Positions 43,641-53,330 of a stretch of 64,000 nt of DNA are shown here, piece by piece; position 1 is the stretch's first letter, and every line of letters begins with the position of its first letter. Both the position numbers and the translations under genes were made by a program. Below the pieces are notes generated by a model. That model was not told the DNA's origin. It did no database searches and saw only the letters and a program-made list of their open reading frames with translations. The DNA is from Paguma larvata. Lineage: Eukaryota; Chordata; Mammalia; Carnivora; Viverridae. The DNA lies in contig CM057826.1 in the NCBI GenBank assembly GCA_030068075.1, forward strand, positions 109,285,746 through 109,349,745, given 5' to 3'.

Positions 43641-43886
43641 TTGCAATCTCATTTTAACAGAACTCTGGAGTTTTGGGTGGTAAAAATTCTTCTCTGTATA
43701 TTGTTACTCTTGTTTCTAAGATTGGTAGCAATATTTCAAGCTAATTCAGAACAAAGAAGCAAGTTAGAATACTTAATACTTAATCCTTAACCCAGGATTT
43801 ATTAAGGTGAATGGGGGCTAGTTAGGGGGGACTTTTTTGTTTATTGCTTGAAGAGCATTCAAGGACAAATGAAATGACCGTTCGTA
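43641..43886. other. unassigned sequence
   Basis: Nothing recognised between the L2 end and the next SINE. Confidence 0.3.
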
Positions 43887-43897
43887 ATTGAAGTCTT

Positions 43898-43998
43898 TTT
43901 TTTTAAGTAATCTCTCTGCTCAATGTGGGGCTCAAGCTCATGATCCTGATATCAAGAACTGCATGCTCCACCAACTGAGCCAGCCAGGCATCCTACTG
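43898..43998 (-). mobile_element. old carnivore CAN-SINE, antisense, short
   Basis: A T-run, AAGTAATCTCTCTGCTCAAT GTGGGG, TGATCCTGATATCAAGAACT, ending GAGCCAGCCAGGCATCC. This short carnivore subtype lacks the felid body. The perfect target-site duplication ATTGAAGTCTT is at 43887-43897 and 43999-44009. Confidence 0.9.
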
Positions 43999-44254
43999 AT
44001 TGAAGTCTTATTCTTCCACTCTCAAAAGGGTTTGGGAGATTCAGATAGAACCTGCCATCTCCACCACAATCCAAGAATTCAGAGTAGAATTTGAGGGGAT
44101 AGATAGCTCCCATCTCCTTTTGATAGCTCCCTGTCCCTTTTGATCTCAATGAGAGACCCCTGTCACACCTAGCCTCTGCTAATAGGTTCTACAGTGTTCA
44201 AGCCCTTCCAAAAGGGCACAGGGGTCATAAGGCCTATTTTAGGATTTTAGAATA

Positions 44255-44470
44255 AGAGTAAGGCAGGAATTGAATCAGATTCTGCTTTTCTTACTTACCT
44301 TTTTTTTTTTTTCCTGATTCTGCTTTTCTAAATCTTAATTTCCTCACCCATAAAGGAGGGCTATAAAAGATGGTTGTGAGGATTAAATGGGATAATATAT
44401 GTAAAGCACTTAGCACAGTGCAAGCACTTCACAAGCTCTTATAACTATTCGTTATGATTATTATTATTGT
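44255..44470 (+). repeat. MIR SINE
   Basis: AATCTTAATTTCCTCACCCA, TTGTGAGGATTAAATGGGAT and GTAAAGCACTTAGCACAGTG show a sense MIR. A poly-T run lies inside at 44302-44312. It ends in ATTATTATTATTG. Confidence 0.85.
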
Positions 44471-44954
44471 AACTATTTGTTATTATTATTGCCATCACCA
44501 GCTCCCTATACCAGAACATTGTAGAACAAAGAGGTTTGAGTAAAAGTCATTTTGAACCTTTTTTCTGAGAGGGTGGGTCCTGAATCCATGAAAATGGATT
44601 TACTTGGTTATGGACCTCATTCCCCTTAATTACCATAGATGTGGATTGAGGTTAGGTCAGTCAAGGATAAACTCACAACAAGGGGTTGTGCACCTCAGCA
44701 TCGGCACTCTTTGGCCTCAGCAGCTAGTAAATGACAATGTTTTTCTTCTTTAATTTTGTTTTCAAAGGGGTTTGCAAGGGTACATTTTATCATACTCTGT
44801 TTAATTTTTACCACCAAGCTAACTCCCCATCACTAAAAAATAAAAAAATAAAAGGAAAAATAGTAAAAGTTACTATGTTTCAAGATGGCTTTTGCTTGAA
44901 ATCACCAATCCAATCTTAGGGAAGACTGAGCTGGTAGAAAGACCCAGTAGCTTA
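44471..44954. other. unassigned sequence
   Basis: No gene or repeat was recognised. A-rich sequence at 44836-44867. Confidence 0.35.
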
Positions 44955-45175
44955 ACTGACGTAGAATGAGACACCATCTCAGTCACTTTCTGGTTGTGTG
45001 ACCTGGTGCAAACCATTTGACCTTCCACAACTTGTTTTTTCATTTGTAAAGTGGATATAATAATGCTTATCTAACAAGGCTTCCATAAGAGTTAGAAAGA
45101 GTATATATAAAGCATGCCTAATAAAGAGATTAGGTGCTCAATAAAAGTGGTAGTTGGCTCCTGGATTCTGGTTGT
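44955..45175 (+). repeat. MIR SINE
   Basis: CAGTCACTTTCTGGTTGTGT, TTTTTTCATTTGTAAAGTGG, a TCCATAAGAGTTAGAAAGAG block and AGGTGCTCAATAAAAGTGGT, in the sense MIR order. Confidence 0.85.
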
Positions 45176-45221
45176 TATTCAGTTCTACTAAGACTTAGGG
45201 GAAATGGCTCCCCAAAGTATA

Positions 45222-45480
45222 GTAGCTAACACTTACATATGGTATGCCAGGAAATCCTCTGTGCCTTTTATATATATTAACTAGTTTAGTTCTCTCAATA
45301 ATCTTGTGAGGCAGATGATATTACCCCACTTTACAGATGTGGGAAATGAGGTACCAAAAGGCTAAATGTCTTGTCCAAGATTCCATATCTGGTAAATGAC
45401 AGCTGCTATTCATCTCTGGTAGTATGATGCCAGAGTTCCTGCTCCTAGCCACTCTACCAGGGTGTCTCTTTTGGATGACC
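45222..45480 (-). repeat. MIR SINE, antisense, nearly full length
   Basis: GTGCCTTTTATATATATTAA, TCAATAATCTTGTGAGGCAG, CCCCACTTTACAGATGTGGG, GTCTTGTCCAAGATTCCATA, ATGATGCCAGAGTTCCTGCT and CTAGCCACTCTACCAGGGTG, in the expected antisense order. Confidence 0.86.
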
Positions 45481-45749
45481 CTTTCAGTGAGGGAAGAGAG
45501 GAGCCCACCACCTTTCCTTCCAGAAGATCTGCCCGAGTGGCTTAAGAACATAGACATTCCCGCAAGGGCATCTTAAATGAGGTCAGAGGAAAAGCCATGC
45601 CTTCCCATAAGGGTTTCCAATGGGTCCTATTGGGACTAAGTCTAGCAAAATGGATACTATACCGACAACAATTTAAAAATTCCTTTTGGAAGGCAGAGTT
45701 GGCTGAAGAAGTTCCGAATTCTGAGATAGGAACCCCCAGGCTCATTTGG

Positions 45750-45900
45750 GGAAGGCTGTGTGGCTTAATGGAAAGCCTCCTAACCTTAGGGTCAAAGAAA
45801 CTCTGTGAGTATATGATATTTGGGGACTGTGTGACCTCTCTGTGAAAGAAGATTAATAAAACATACATCTTAGCATCATTCTGGGAATTAAAAATAATGC
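45750..45900 (+). repeat. MIR SINE
   Basis: GCTGTGTGGCTTAATGGAAA, CCTAACCTTAGGGTCAAAGA, GGGGACTGTGTGACCTCTCT and a TCTGGGAATTAAAAATAATG tail. The middle is shortened. Confidence 0.7.
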
Positions 45901-47059
45901 ACAGAAAGCTCCCTGTCCAGTTTCAGAAATACTCTGGTATTCACTGAAAGAATACCATACTTTGTACCTTCAGTCATCTTGCACAATGTCTAGAGCAATT
46001 ATTTTCTTAAGAAACCATCAAGAATTTTGGGCTACCTGGCTTTGAAGCTGATAACCCACAGGACTGAAGACCAGACACTTTGCTTTATTACCTCTGCCTT
46101 GAACCTTGTTCCTGGCCCTTCTGACTTTTACCACCTCTGATATCTGCTGCTAACCTAACTTCCTCCAGGCAGACCTGGCATCCATGGACTCCTTTAACAG
46201 TGCTCCACTGCTTTCAGGGACAGCTTAGAGAGGAAGGTGGAATGGCAGGAAGAACTCTGGATATTGAACTAGAAGCCTGGCCAATGTTTAAGTTTTATGT
46301 CTACCATGAGCTAGGGAGATAACCATCTTTTTGCCACTTGGAGCTCAAGTTTCTTATCTATCTACTGGGAAGGGGAATGTAGTAGAGCAGATATTATGAG
46401 ACCACATCCAGCTCCTTTTCAGATTAGTATCTTCTTTCCCCAACTAGGCTCCAAATACCCTGAATTCACTGGGGAAGATTCACGGCTCTATGGCATAGTA
46501 TTACTGTTTTTGTGGGGCAGTGAAGAGGGAGGAGGAGAAAGGCAAAATGGCACACCAAGATGAGATTCCCAGGCTTCTGTGATCTCACTAATAAAACAAA
46601 ATCATTAATCAGTCTCTTGCATCCACTCCTCAAGAAAAAGAATGAATCTTTTTTAGTAGAGAGATTCCTGCAGCAGCAAAGGAAAGCCTTTAATTTGGGA
46701 ACCAAAGCTATTTGTTTACTGTCTCAATGTCCTTTCACCAAGAGCTCATCACACAAACAATAGCAAAAGCAAACGAAAGACAAATGTAGGAAACATTTAT
46801 ATTTATATCCCAAATGTAGGAAACAGCATGAAAATATTGTTAAGGAAACTCAGTAAGTCTCTGCTCCAGGGTATGTATATAGTTTTGGTGCCAAAGGCAG
46901 CATGGCCAGATGTTAGAGGACGTGATCCTCCTGAGAGAACAAAGGAGAAATATGTTGGAATTCCACCAGGGAAGGAAAGAGCCAGGAGTAATCATTCGGT
47001 GCCCATGCAGCAAGCTCTTATAGAGGCCACAGAGTGAGCAGCCTTTTCTTTGAGTGTCA
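45901..47059. other. mostly unassigned; weak MIR-like piece
   Basis: No exon was recognised. A faint sense MIR-like stretch lies at 46275-46385 (GTTTCTTATCTATCTACTGG). A small direct repeat, AAATGTAGGAAACA, occurs at 46783 and 46812. Confidence 0.4.
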
Positions 47060-47262
47060 GTCCAGACACCACTGCCTGACAGCTTTGGGATTTTGGTTAG
47101 TCACTACTGTAATCTCTGTGTTCTTCAGTTTCTTCATCTATGAAATGGAAATAGTAATAGTGCCTCGCTCACAATGCTATAATGGGAATTGACAACTTAA
47201 TATATGTAAATCATATAGAATTGTGCTTGGTATGTGCTAAATACTTACTGTGCACTAATACG
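47060..47262 (+). repeat. MIR SINE
   Basis: GTCCAGACACCACTGCCTGA, CAGTTTCTTCATCTATGAAA TGG, an ATAATGGGAATTGACAACTT block and a GCTTGGTATGTGCTAAATAC tail. Sense. Confidence 0.85.
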
Positions 47263-47726
47263 TACAGGCTAGGGAGAAGGTCTTCGAATCATCTCAGAGC
47301 TGTCATTATACTTATCTACCACCACTTCAGGGAAATGCTGTAGTATGTAGTTAAAGTAGTGTTGGCGCTTTATTGGACAAAAGCAGATGCAGATCCTGGT
47401 TTCATCACTTAATAGCCTTGACTCTGGGCAAGGCTGCAGTAAGGGCACAGTGGCTCGAGGTTTAGGACTGCTGAGGAATATGGTCCTGTTCCAGGTAAGC
47501 TGTGAATACTGTATTGCCGTGACCTGCAGGACCCCTTTAAAGCCTCCTTTCTTCGTTTCCATCATAAGTTACCATTATCATCACTGTCATCATCATCACT
47601 GTGATCAACTAAATAGAAGAAAAGGGGACATCTGTCATTTTCATACTCCTAACTTCTCCCCATTCGTTTTTCCATTACCCAAAGAATGATCATCTGAAAG
47701 AGAACGACTTGAATAAACTGAGAATT
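47263..47726. other. unassigned sequence
   Basis: No gene or repeat was recognised apart from a short CAT-rich stretch at about 47572-47606. Confidence 0.35.
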
Positions 47727-48335
47727 TTTTAAAATTGAGGTAAAATTCACAAAACATAAAGGTGAGGATTTTTTAAAATCGGGGTAAGGTGGAGGATTTT
47801 TTAAAATCGAGGTAAAATTCACAAAACATAAAATTAACCATTTTAAAGTGATCAATTCAGTGCCATTTAGTACTTTCACATGCTGTCCAACATCTCCTCT
47901 ATATAGTTCCAAAAGGAGACCCCATACCCATAAGCAGTCACTCCCCATTCCTCCCTTCCCCTCACACCCTGACAATCATTAATCTGCTATCTGTTTCCAT
48001 GGATTTACCTGAGCATTTCATATAAATGGAATGATATAATATATGCCCTTTTTTTTCTATCTTCTTTCACCTAGAATATTTTAGAGATTTTCCAATGTTA
48101 GCATGTACTTCATTGCTTTTTAAGACTGAATAATATTCTACATTTTTTTATTCATTCGTCCATTGACAGACGTTGGGTTGTTTGCACCTTGGGGCTACTG
48201 TGAATAGCACTGCTATGAACATTGATGTTACAAGTATTTGAATACCTGTTTGCAGTGGAATTGTTGGGTCATATGGTCACTCTGTGTTTAGCTTTCTGAG
48301 GAGCTATCAAAATGTTTTCTGTGCTGCTGTACGAC
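47727..48335 (-). mobile_element. LINE-1 (L1M) 3' end, antisense, with an internal triplication
   Basis: A classic antisense L1M 3' end: AAAATTGAGGTAAAATTCAC, AAATTAACCATTTTAAAGTG, CAATTCAGTGCCATTTAGTA. The ORF2 end follows: GACTGAATAATATTCTACAT, TCGTCCATTGACAGACGTTG, GGAATTGTTGGGTCATATGG. The first 100 bp contain three partial copies of a TTTTTTAAAATyGrGGTAA motif. Confidence 0.86.
47729..47838. repeat. partial triplication inside the L1M 3' end
   Basis: Copies start at 47729 (TTTTTTAAAATTGAGGTAAA), 47768 (TTTTTTAAAATCGGGGTAAG) and 47795 (TTTTTTAAAATCGAGGTAAA). The outer copies continue with ATTCACAAAACATAAA, but the middle one is cut short. Spacings are about 39 and 27 bp, so this arose by uneven local duplication. 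Confidence 0.85.
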
Positions 48336-50764
48336 TTTTTATTCAGTAGAAAGACTTAGATGTTGAAAAATAGTCTTGGTGGCTAGAATTCTGTCTTTTC
48401 TGATGCAGATTGGCCAGTGGTGTGAAGAGACTGACCAGTGGGTTAGAGTGACAGTAGATTGGAACTGGAGCTCTGCAACGTTTTTAATCCTTGTAGGAAG
48501 GTACTAACTCTGCTCTTCGCAAAGCTCATTCTACAAAATCAGTGGAGAAATGTAAACATGACTAAGTCTAAACAAGAGGCCATTCTGTAGACATATTTAA
48601 TGTAGACAGTTTTGAATCCTAATCACTTCCTTGTAAGACATCCATCGTATTCTTGTGCATTTATTCACGGTAGTAATTGACACAATCTTGAGGTCTCTTA
48701 GGTATTTGCTGTCCAATGTTGTGTTATAAGCAACTTGAAGGGTAGCATGTGTCAGAACCCCATTATGGAGAGCTGGAGAAAATCAGGCCTTCCAGGAGCA
48801 TCTGCCATAGAGGCCAATGGGTATAGCATGGGTATTACTGAGAAGAGAAGGACTTGAGGGAGACTATGGAGAGTCAAAGTCAGGGAAGTTGCATGTCTGT
48901 CATTAGATCTGAGGGCTAAGGGCAGAGTGGAAGCAGGAGACAGAGAGAGCCATTTGGAGTAAGGAGCCAGGTCTGCAATCCAATAAAGGCAGAGACAAGG
49001 GTTCTGCATGAGGCATTAACCATGGATGGGGTTGGAATGTTTAGAGCTCATTCTTTTTAGGGATTGTCCCATTAGGGGTGTGGGGACAACCACAGTTGAA
49101 GATAGAGGCTGGGAGGGAAAGACCAGCCTTTCTCTTTCTTTCAATAAATGAGAGCTTATTAAACAAGTGTTCAGGGAATGATTAATTTTAGAAAGATGTT
49201 TGTCTTTGCAAAGATATTGATTACAAGAATAGATCATAAAACTTGTGACCTGGCAAATGCAGAGTCTCCTTTGTCTGAAAGAGTCATCGGAGTTCATATT
49301 CTTTTCTATATTGTCTAAAACTATAATATGAATAACTGGATCTACACAGGAGTCTCAGTTTATTCCTAGGTAAGAGGTACTTTTCATTTACCTGAAGCAC
49401 TATAGCAAACAATGCGTCATGGTGGATAGGTGGATATAAAAACCCAAATAAGTTCATTTCAGGCCAAAGGTGACCACTGCTTGCTTCTCTCACATTTTTC
49501 TCTGCTGTGAACTCTACCCACACCCCAAGATGTGGGAGATTGTGTGGGGGTTTGGAAGGGTCCCTTTAGGCTAGTACTTTAGGTCCTTTAGACTCACTAG
49601 AAGACAGTTCCTGATAGGTCAGGAAACCTTACTTAGCAAGGGCTAATGAGTTTAGGTCTCCAATACACCACAGAACATCAGGGATCTTTACTGCAACTTC
49701 TTTGTTCTTCTAAATCAAGAGACTGCTCTGTCCCTTGGAATAGAGCGATGCTTATGGAAGAGTCAACTCAGAGACCTTATGCCCTTAGGCGTGGAATACC
49801 TCATCCTCTCCAAAGCACTTCCCTATAGGCACTAAATTGGAGGGAATTCCTTCCAGAGCTCAAGCCCAGAAGGTTGACAATACTGTTGATGGTAGTATAC
49901 TGAGAAAGACAAGTTTAAGAGATGGAATGTGGGGGTCCAGGATCCTCCCTGGAGGGGAGAGATCTGGGCTCCTTGGAGCCCTCTGGAGAAGGGCGTCAGT
50001 GAACTGATGATAAATAGTGCCTCCTGCTGTAGAGCATACAAACAGCTAAAGATCTGACCCCCTCCATGCCTTTATTTCCCTGTGGGAGTTGTGTACAATT
50101 TGGAAAGCACATCAAGGGCATCCTGGCTCCCAGCTGACCACCCCACTTGCAACCTGGAGGTCTGGAGGCCTGGAGACCCCCCACCCCAGGCCAGCAGGCA
50201 GAGGTCCCCAAGTTCACAGAGCTAGTTCCTCTTCCCCTGGGTTTCTGCTCTCTGGGGGACTGCCCTTTCCAGAACTTTTCCTCTGTAGGCAGCTCTTTCC
50301 AAGGCTCTCAAAACTCCAAACCAAATTGTTTGGGGAGTGAAAAAGTGAAAGGACACATCTTACAGCAGCAGGGACCAGCTGCTGGGTCAACTGTCCCCAA
50401 AACAGAGCTTCCTGGGGAGTGCCTGGAGCATCTCAAAATCCTCCATCTGACCTCCTGCCCATGTTTCTAATTGTCTTTTTAAAAATAACACAAAATAAAG
50501 ATGTTTTCACTTGAAAAAGGGAGAGAGAAAAAGGAAAGAAATTAATTATTACGGTTCTTTGTCTCCAAGGAAGTTCAGGGGGAAAATTTAGGAACTTTCC
50601 ACCTGCTTTTTATTGTATTCACTCGGCCACCCGGCCAAGGGAAGGATGAGAACTCTTTGCGCCTGGTGCACCATTCAAAGCCCTGTGTGCTTAATAGGGT
50701 GACACAAATGTCTGTGTTTCTTTTTGCTTTTGACCAAATGCTGCAGGGAGGGGCCACCAAGCAG
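48336..50764. other. 2.4 kb unassigned sequence upstream of the CpG island
   Basis: No exon, RNA gene or identifiable transposon was found. The region from about 50100 is GC-richer and blends into the CpG island. Overlapping opposite frames at 50089-50470 show no domain. Short purine-rich tract GAAAAAGGGAGAGAGAAAAA near 50512-50531. Confidence 0.4.
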
Positions 50765-51183
50765 TCGGGAGGGCTTTGCCAGTTAGTTCCCGTCCCCCGC
50801 ACCAAACTCGTTCCCAGCCAGGGCCAAACCAGCCCCGGCCGGAAGGGCCTACCGGCCGCAGTCTGACTGCGGAGCGGCCGGGTAGAGGGGTGGGGGTGGG
50901 GACGCGGACGCCTTTCCGACCGCCCGACTTGGGAAGACTGGGATCCCGAGCTGTGCTAGCGTGGGCTCTGCCGAATCACGCCGTGTGATTGCTTTTGCCA
51001 AAAGAAACTTTGGGAAGGAGGAGGTCGGCGATTCCCTGCCTCCTCCCGTCCCCACCCCCACCCCGCCGCTCTCCCTCCTCCCACCCCTCGCCTTCCTCGG
51101 CCGAGGGACAGCTTTGGCCGAGGTCAGCTGGCTGCCTTTGTGGCTGCTTCCCAGGAAGGAAGAAGCGTTGTCTGCAGATCAGT

Positions 51184-51378
51184 TTATCAGCTGGCTTTCC
51201 TGTGCCGGAGCGCCGCCGTTTTCCGGGGACGGCTGCCACCCCCGTGATTCCCAGACGGGGCTGCGGGTGGTGCGTGAGAGCCGGATAAATAGGCCATTGT
51301 GAGGCCGCTCAGAATCCAGGTTTCTTATCAAATTATCCAGCAGCGAGAAAGAAATTCCGCCCCTGCTGCCTGTTATCT
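51184..51378. promoter_or_regulatory. three GATA-type motifs (TTATCW)
   Basis: TTATCA at 51184-51189, TTATCA at 51325-51330 and TTATCT at 51373-51378 are reverse-complement WGATAR sites within 195 bp of the CpG island. Such six-base motifs occur by chance; their clustering in an otherwise GC-rich region is only suggestive. Confidence 0.3.
51284..51292 (+). promoter_or_regulatory. TATA-like box in the CpG island
   Basis: The motif GATAAATAG follows GAGAGCCG and lies amid CpG-rich sequence. If functional, plus-strand transcription would start near 51312-51320, inside the island. This is an inference from one short motif. Confidence 0.35.
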
Positions 51379-51678
51379 CAGCTTCTCTTTTCACTCTGCA
51401 ATTACAGCCATTTCAGTCTTCCCCGCCCTCCCCGTCCGAGTTTCGAAGGGAATATTCAGAAAGCGATTTACTTGTGCGGCTTACAGTGTGAGCAGACTTC
51501 GGGGACGTGTCTTCTAACAGTGTTTCCCCTGGGATTTTGGTTTCCAGCCTTGAGTTTGGCCTTTTTGGCTTTGATGTGTGATGTTTCTACTTGACACTCC
51601 CACTCGGGAACATCATTCAAGGCCCAACTGCAAAAATCAGGGGGGGGTAATTCTGTAGGGCTTTAGATACGGTGTGGT

Positions 51679-51682
<4 letters not shown>

Positions 51683-51726
<44 letters not shown>

Positions 51727-51750
51727 TGTGTGTGTGTGCGCGCGCGCGCG
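51683..51750. repeat. compound (TG)n(CG)n microsatellite
   Basis: TG repeats from 51683 to about 51738, with one TT interruption near 51723, run directly into six to seven CG units to 51750. The run is nearly unbroken alternating pyrimidine-purine, about 68 bp, and lies about 170 bp right of the CpG island. CG runs of this kind are uncommon in mammals. Confidence 0.97.
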
Positions 51751-52789
51751 TTTAATCTCTTAACTGCTTTCTGAACACTGAAGACTTGCAAGGGGAAAAC
51801 ACTAACGGAAACTGGCCATCTTATGAAGGCTACCAGGCAGTGTGGTAGTTCTGGAGAGGGCTGACTTTCAGGCGTTAATGGTGTCTGGTTTTTGTTTTTC
51901 TGCAGCAGTAGCTGTCGTGCTGTGGGGGAGTTGTGTGTAACTGGTGCTTGACTTACTAGGTAGTCATTAGCTGGCGGGGCTGGTTTTAGAGTTTATGACC
52001 TGTGCAGTTGCATGGGTCTCTTGCTAAGAAGGGGAACCGTATGTGGGTTACTGTTCTACAGCTCCCATCTTGACATGCTTAATAATAAGAGGATTCTGCA
52101 TTTTCATTATGCACCTGGATTCGCAAATTATATAGCTAGTTCTGTTAGTAGGAGCTCAGATTTGTTTGAATAAGTTCATAAATTCCGATTTGAGAGAAGG
52201 GCCCGCCATTAGTTGATAAACTGCTGAAGTTGCTTCTCTTACTTTTCAGTATATCTACTGCAATTTTTCTGATGGATTAGACAACATTCTACAAACTAAA
52301 CTGAGCCCCCTGGCATCACATCTGTAGTGAGCTCCAACAGCCTACTGCCAGAACGAGAACAAGCATCCAGGCAAGACTTGATTCACTCTGCTTGTACATA
52401 GTCCTTCCTTTAGAAAGCTTAAGATGTTCACTCCTCAAAGATCTAGAGACTTCCATAGTAAGATGCTCATTTGTGCAGGTGTTGTCTTTCTTTCCTCTCT
52501 TCCATTTGAAATTCCTAGCTTCCGTATCTGCAGGTCACAGCAGGGTTGACTATAGGCTCATTCTATCAAAAGTCTTTCATGGTTTCGGAAACTGCATCTA
52601 ACGCGTTTAGCACCTTAACAACTCTTGGGAAATTACTCTGAATCTGGGACATGGCATTCCTGACAGAAAAGAGAAAGTGAAAACAGTTCATAATAAATAA
52701 GCAAAATGCTATTTTTTAAAGAAATAATTTGTGTAAGAAACAATTGTTTTGGCTAAATGAGAAAAATATTCCCTTCCGACGAGTATTCT
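51751..52789. other. unassigned sequence downstream of the CpG island
   Basis: No repeat was identified. If a plus-strand gene starts in the island, this would be early intron. I see no convincing exon. Confidence 0.35.
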
Positions 52790-52995
52790 TTCATTTGTTT
52801 ACTCCTTCACTCACTAATTTATGACTTTACTTTTCATTCACTCAACAAAGATTCTGTAAGACATGAACTAGAGAGATATTGTGATACAACAATGAAAGAG
52901 AGGAGATTCAGAATAGTGGGGATATTAAACAAGTGAACAAAGAGTACAATGGCATATTATAGATGCTAAGATAGAAGTATCTGTTAAGGTGCTTT
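52790..52995 (-). repeat. LINE-2 3' end, antisense
   Basis: TTTGTTTACTCCTTCACTCA, TTCATTCACTCAACAAAGAT, GTGATACAACAATGAAAGAG, AACAAGTGAACAAAGAGTAC and an AGATGCTAAGATAGAAGTAT block, as in antisense L2 3' ends. Confidence 0.68.
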
Positions 52996-53089
52996 ACGGC
53001 CAAAGAAGTTTGTAGGATCAGTTCTGTTTGCTCATCATTCATGAGTTCCCTGGATATGACATTTTTTTCTTCATGAGCTTTACTTTATA

Positions 53090-53330
53090 TTATTATTATC
53101 GTTAGTAGGTGACATTCATAAAGTAATTGACATGTTCAGACACAGAGCTCAAACATTTTACAAGCATTTTCTCATTTATCTCAAAATATGATCAATTAGG
53201 TTCATTTAGAAACTCCATTGTACAGAAGCAACTTAGAGCAGGATATGATATGTGTGCTCAAGGTCACACAGTGCCTAAGAGATAAAGTCACTGTTTGATT
53301 CAGCTATTCTCCTCCAAAGTGTGTCTTCTC
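53090..53330 (-). repeat. MIR SINE, antisense
   Basis: CAAACATTTTACAAGCATTT TCTC, AACTCCATTGTACAGAAGCA, GCTCAAGGTCACACAGTGCC and AAGTCACTGTTTGATTCAGC, in the antisense MIR order. Confidence 0.75.

Larger units (their letters stand above)
50765..51510. promoter_or_regulatory. CpG island, probable promoter or first-exon region
   Basis: I hand-counted about 54 CpG dinucleotides in about 745 bp, in a window where CpG is otherwise rare. GC content is high in 50765-51300 and moderate to 51510. No repeat is recognised inside. CpG-rich GC boxes are few (CCCCACCCCCACCCCGCCGC type at 51051-51069). Preservation of CpGs suggests germline lack of methylation, as at promoters. A TATA-like box and GATA-type motifs lie in its right half. 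The gene and direction are unknown; no open frame here has an ATG and recognisable protein. Confidence 0.85.

Noticed and set aside
50961..51302. Overlapping open frames in the CpG island on both strands as protein genes
   Set aside because: The frames in 50849-51302 are a product of high GC and few stops. Several begin at GTG rather than ATG, they overlap on both strands and carry low-complexity Pro/Arg/Gly runs with no known domain.
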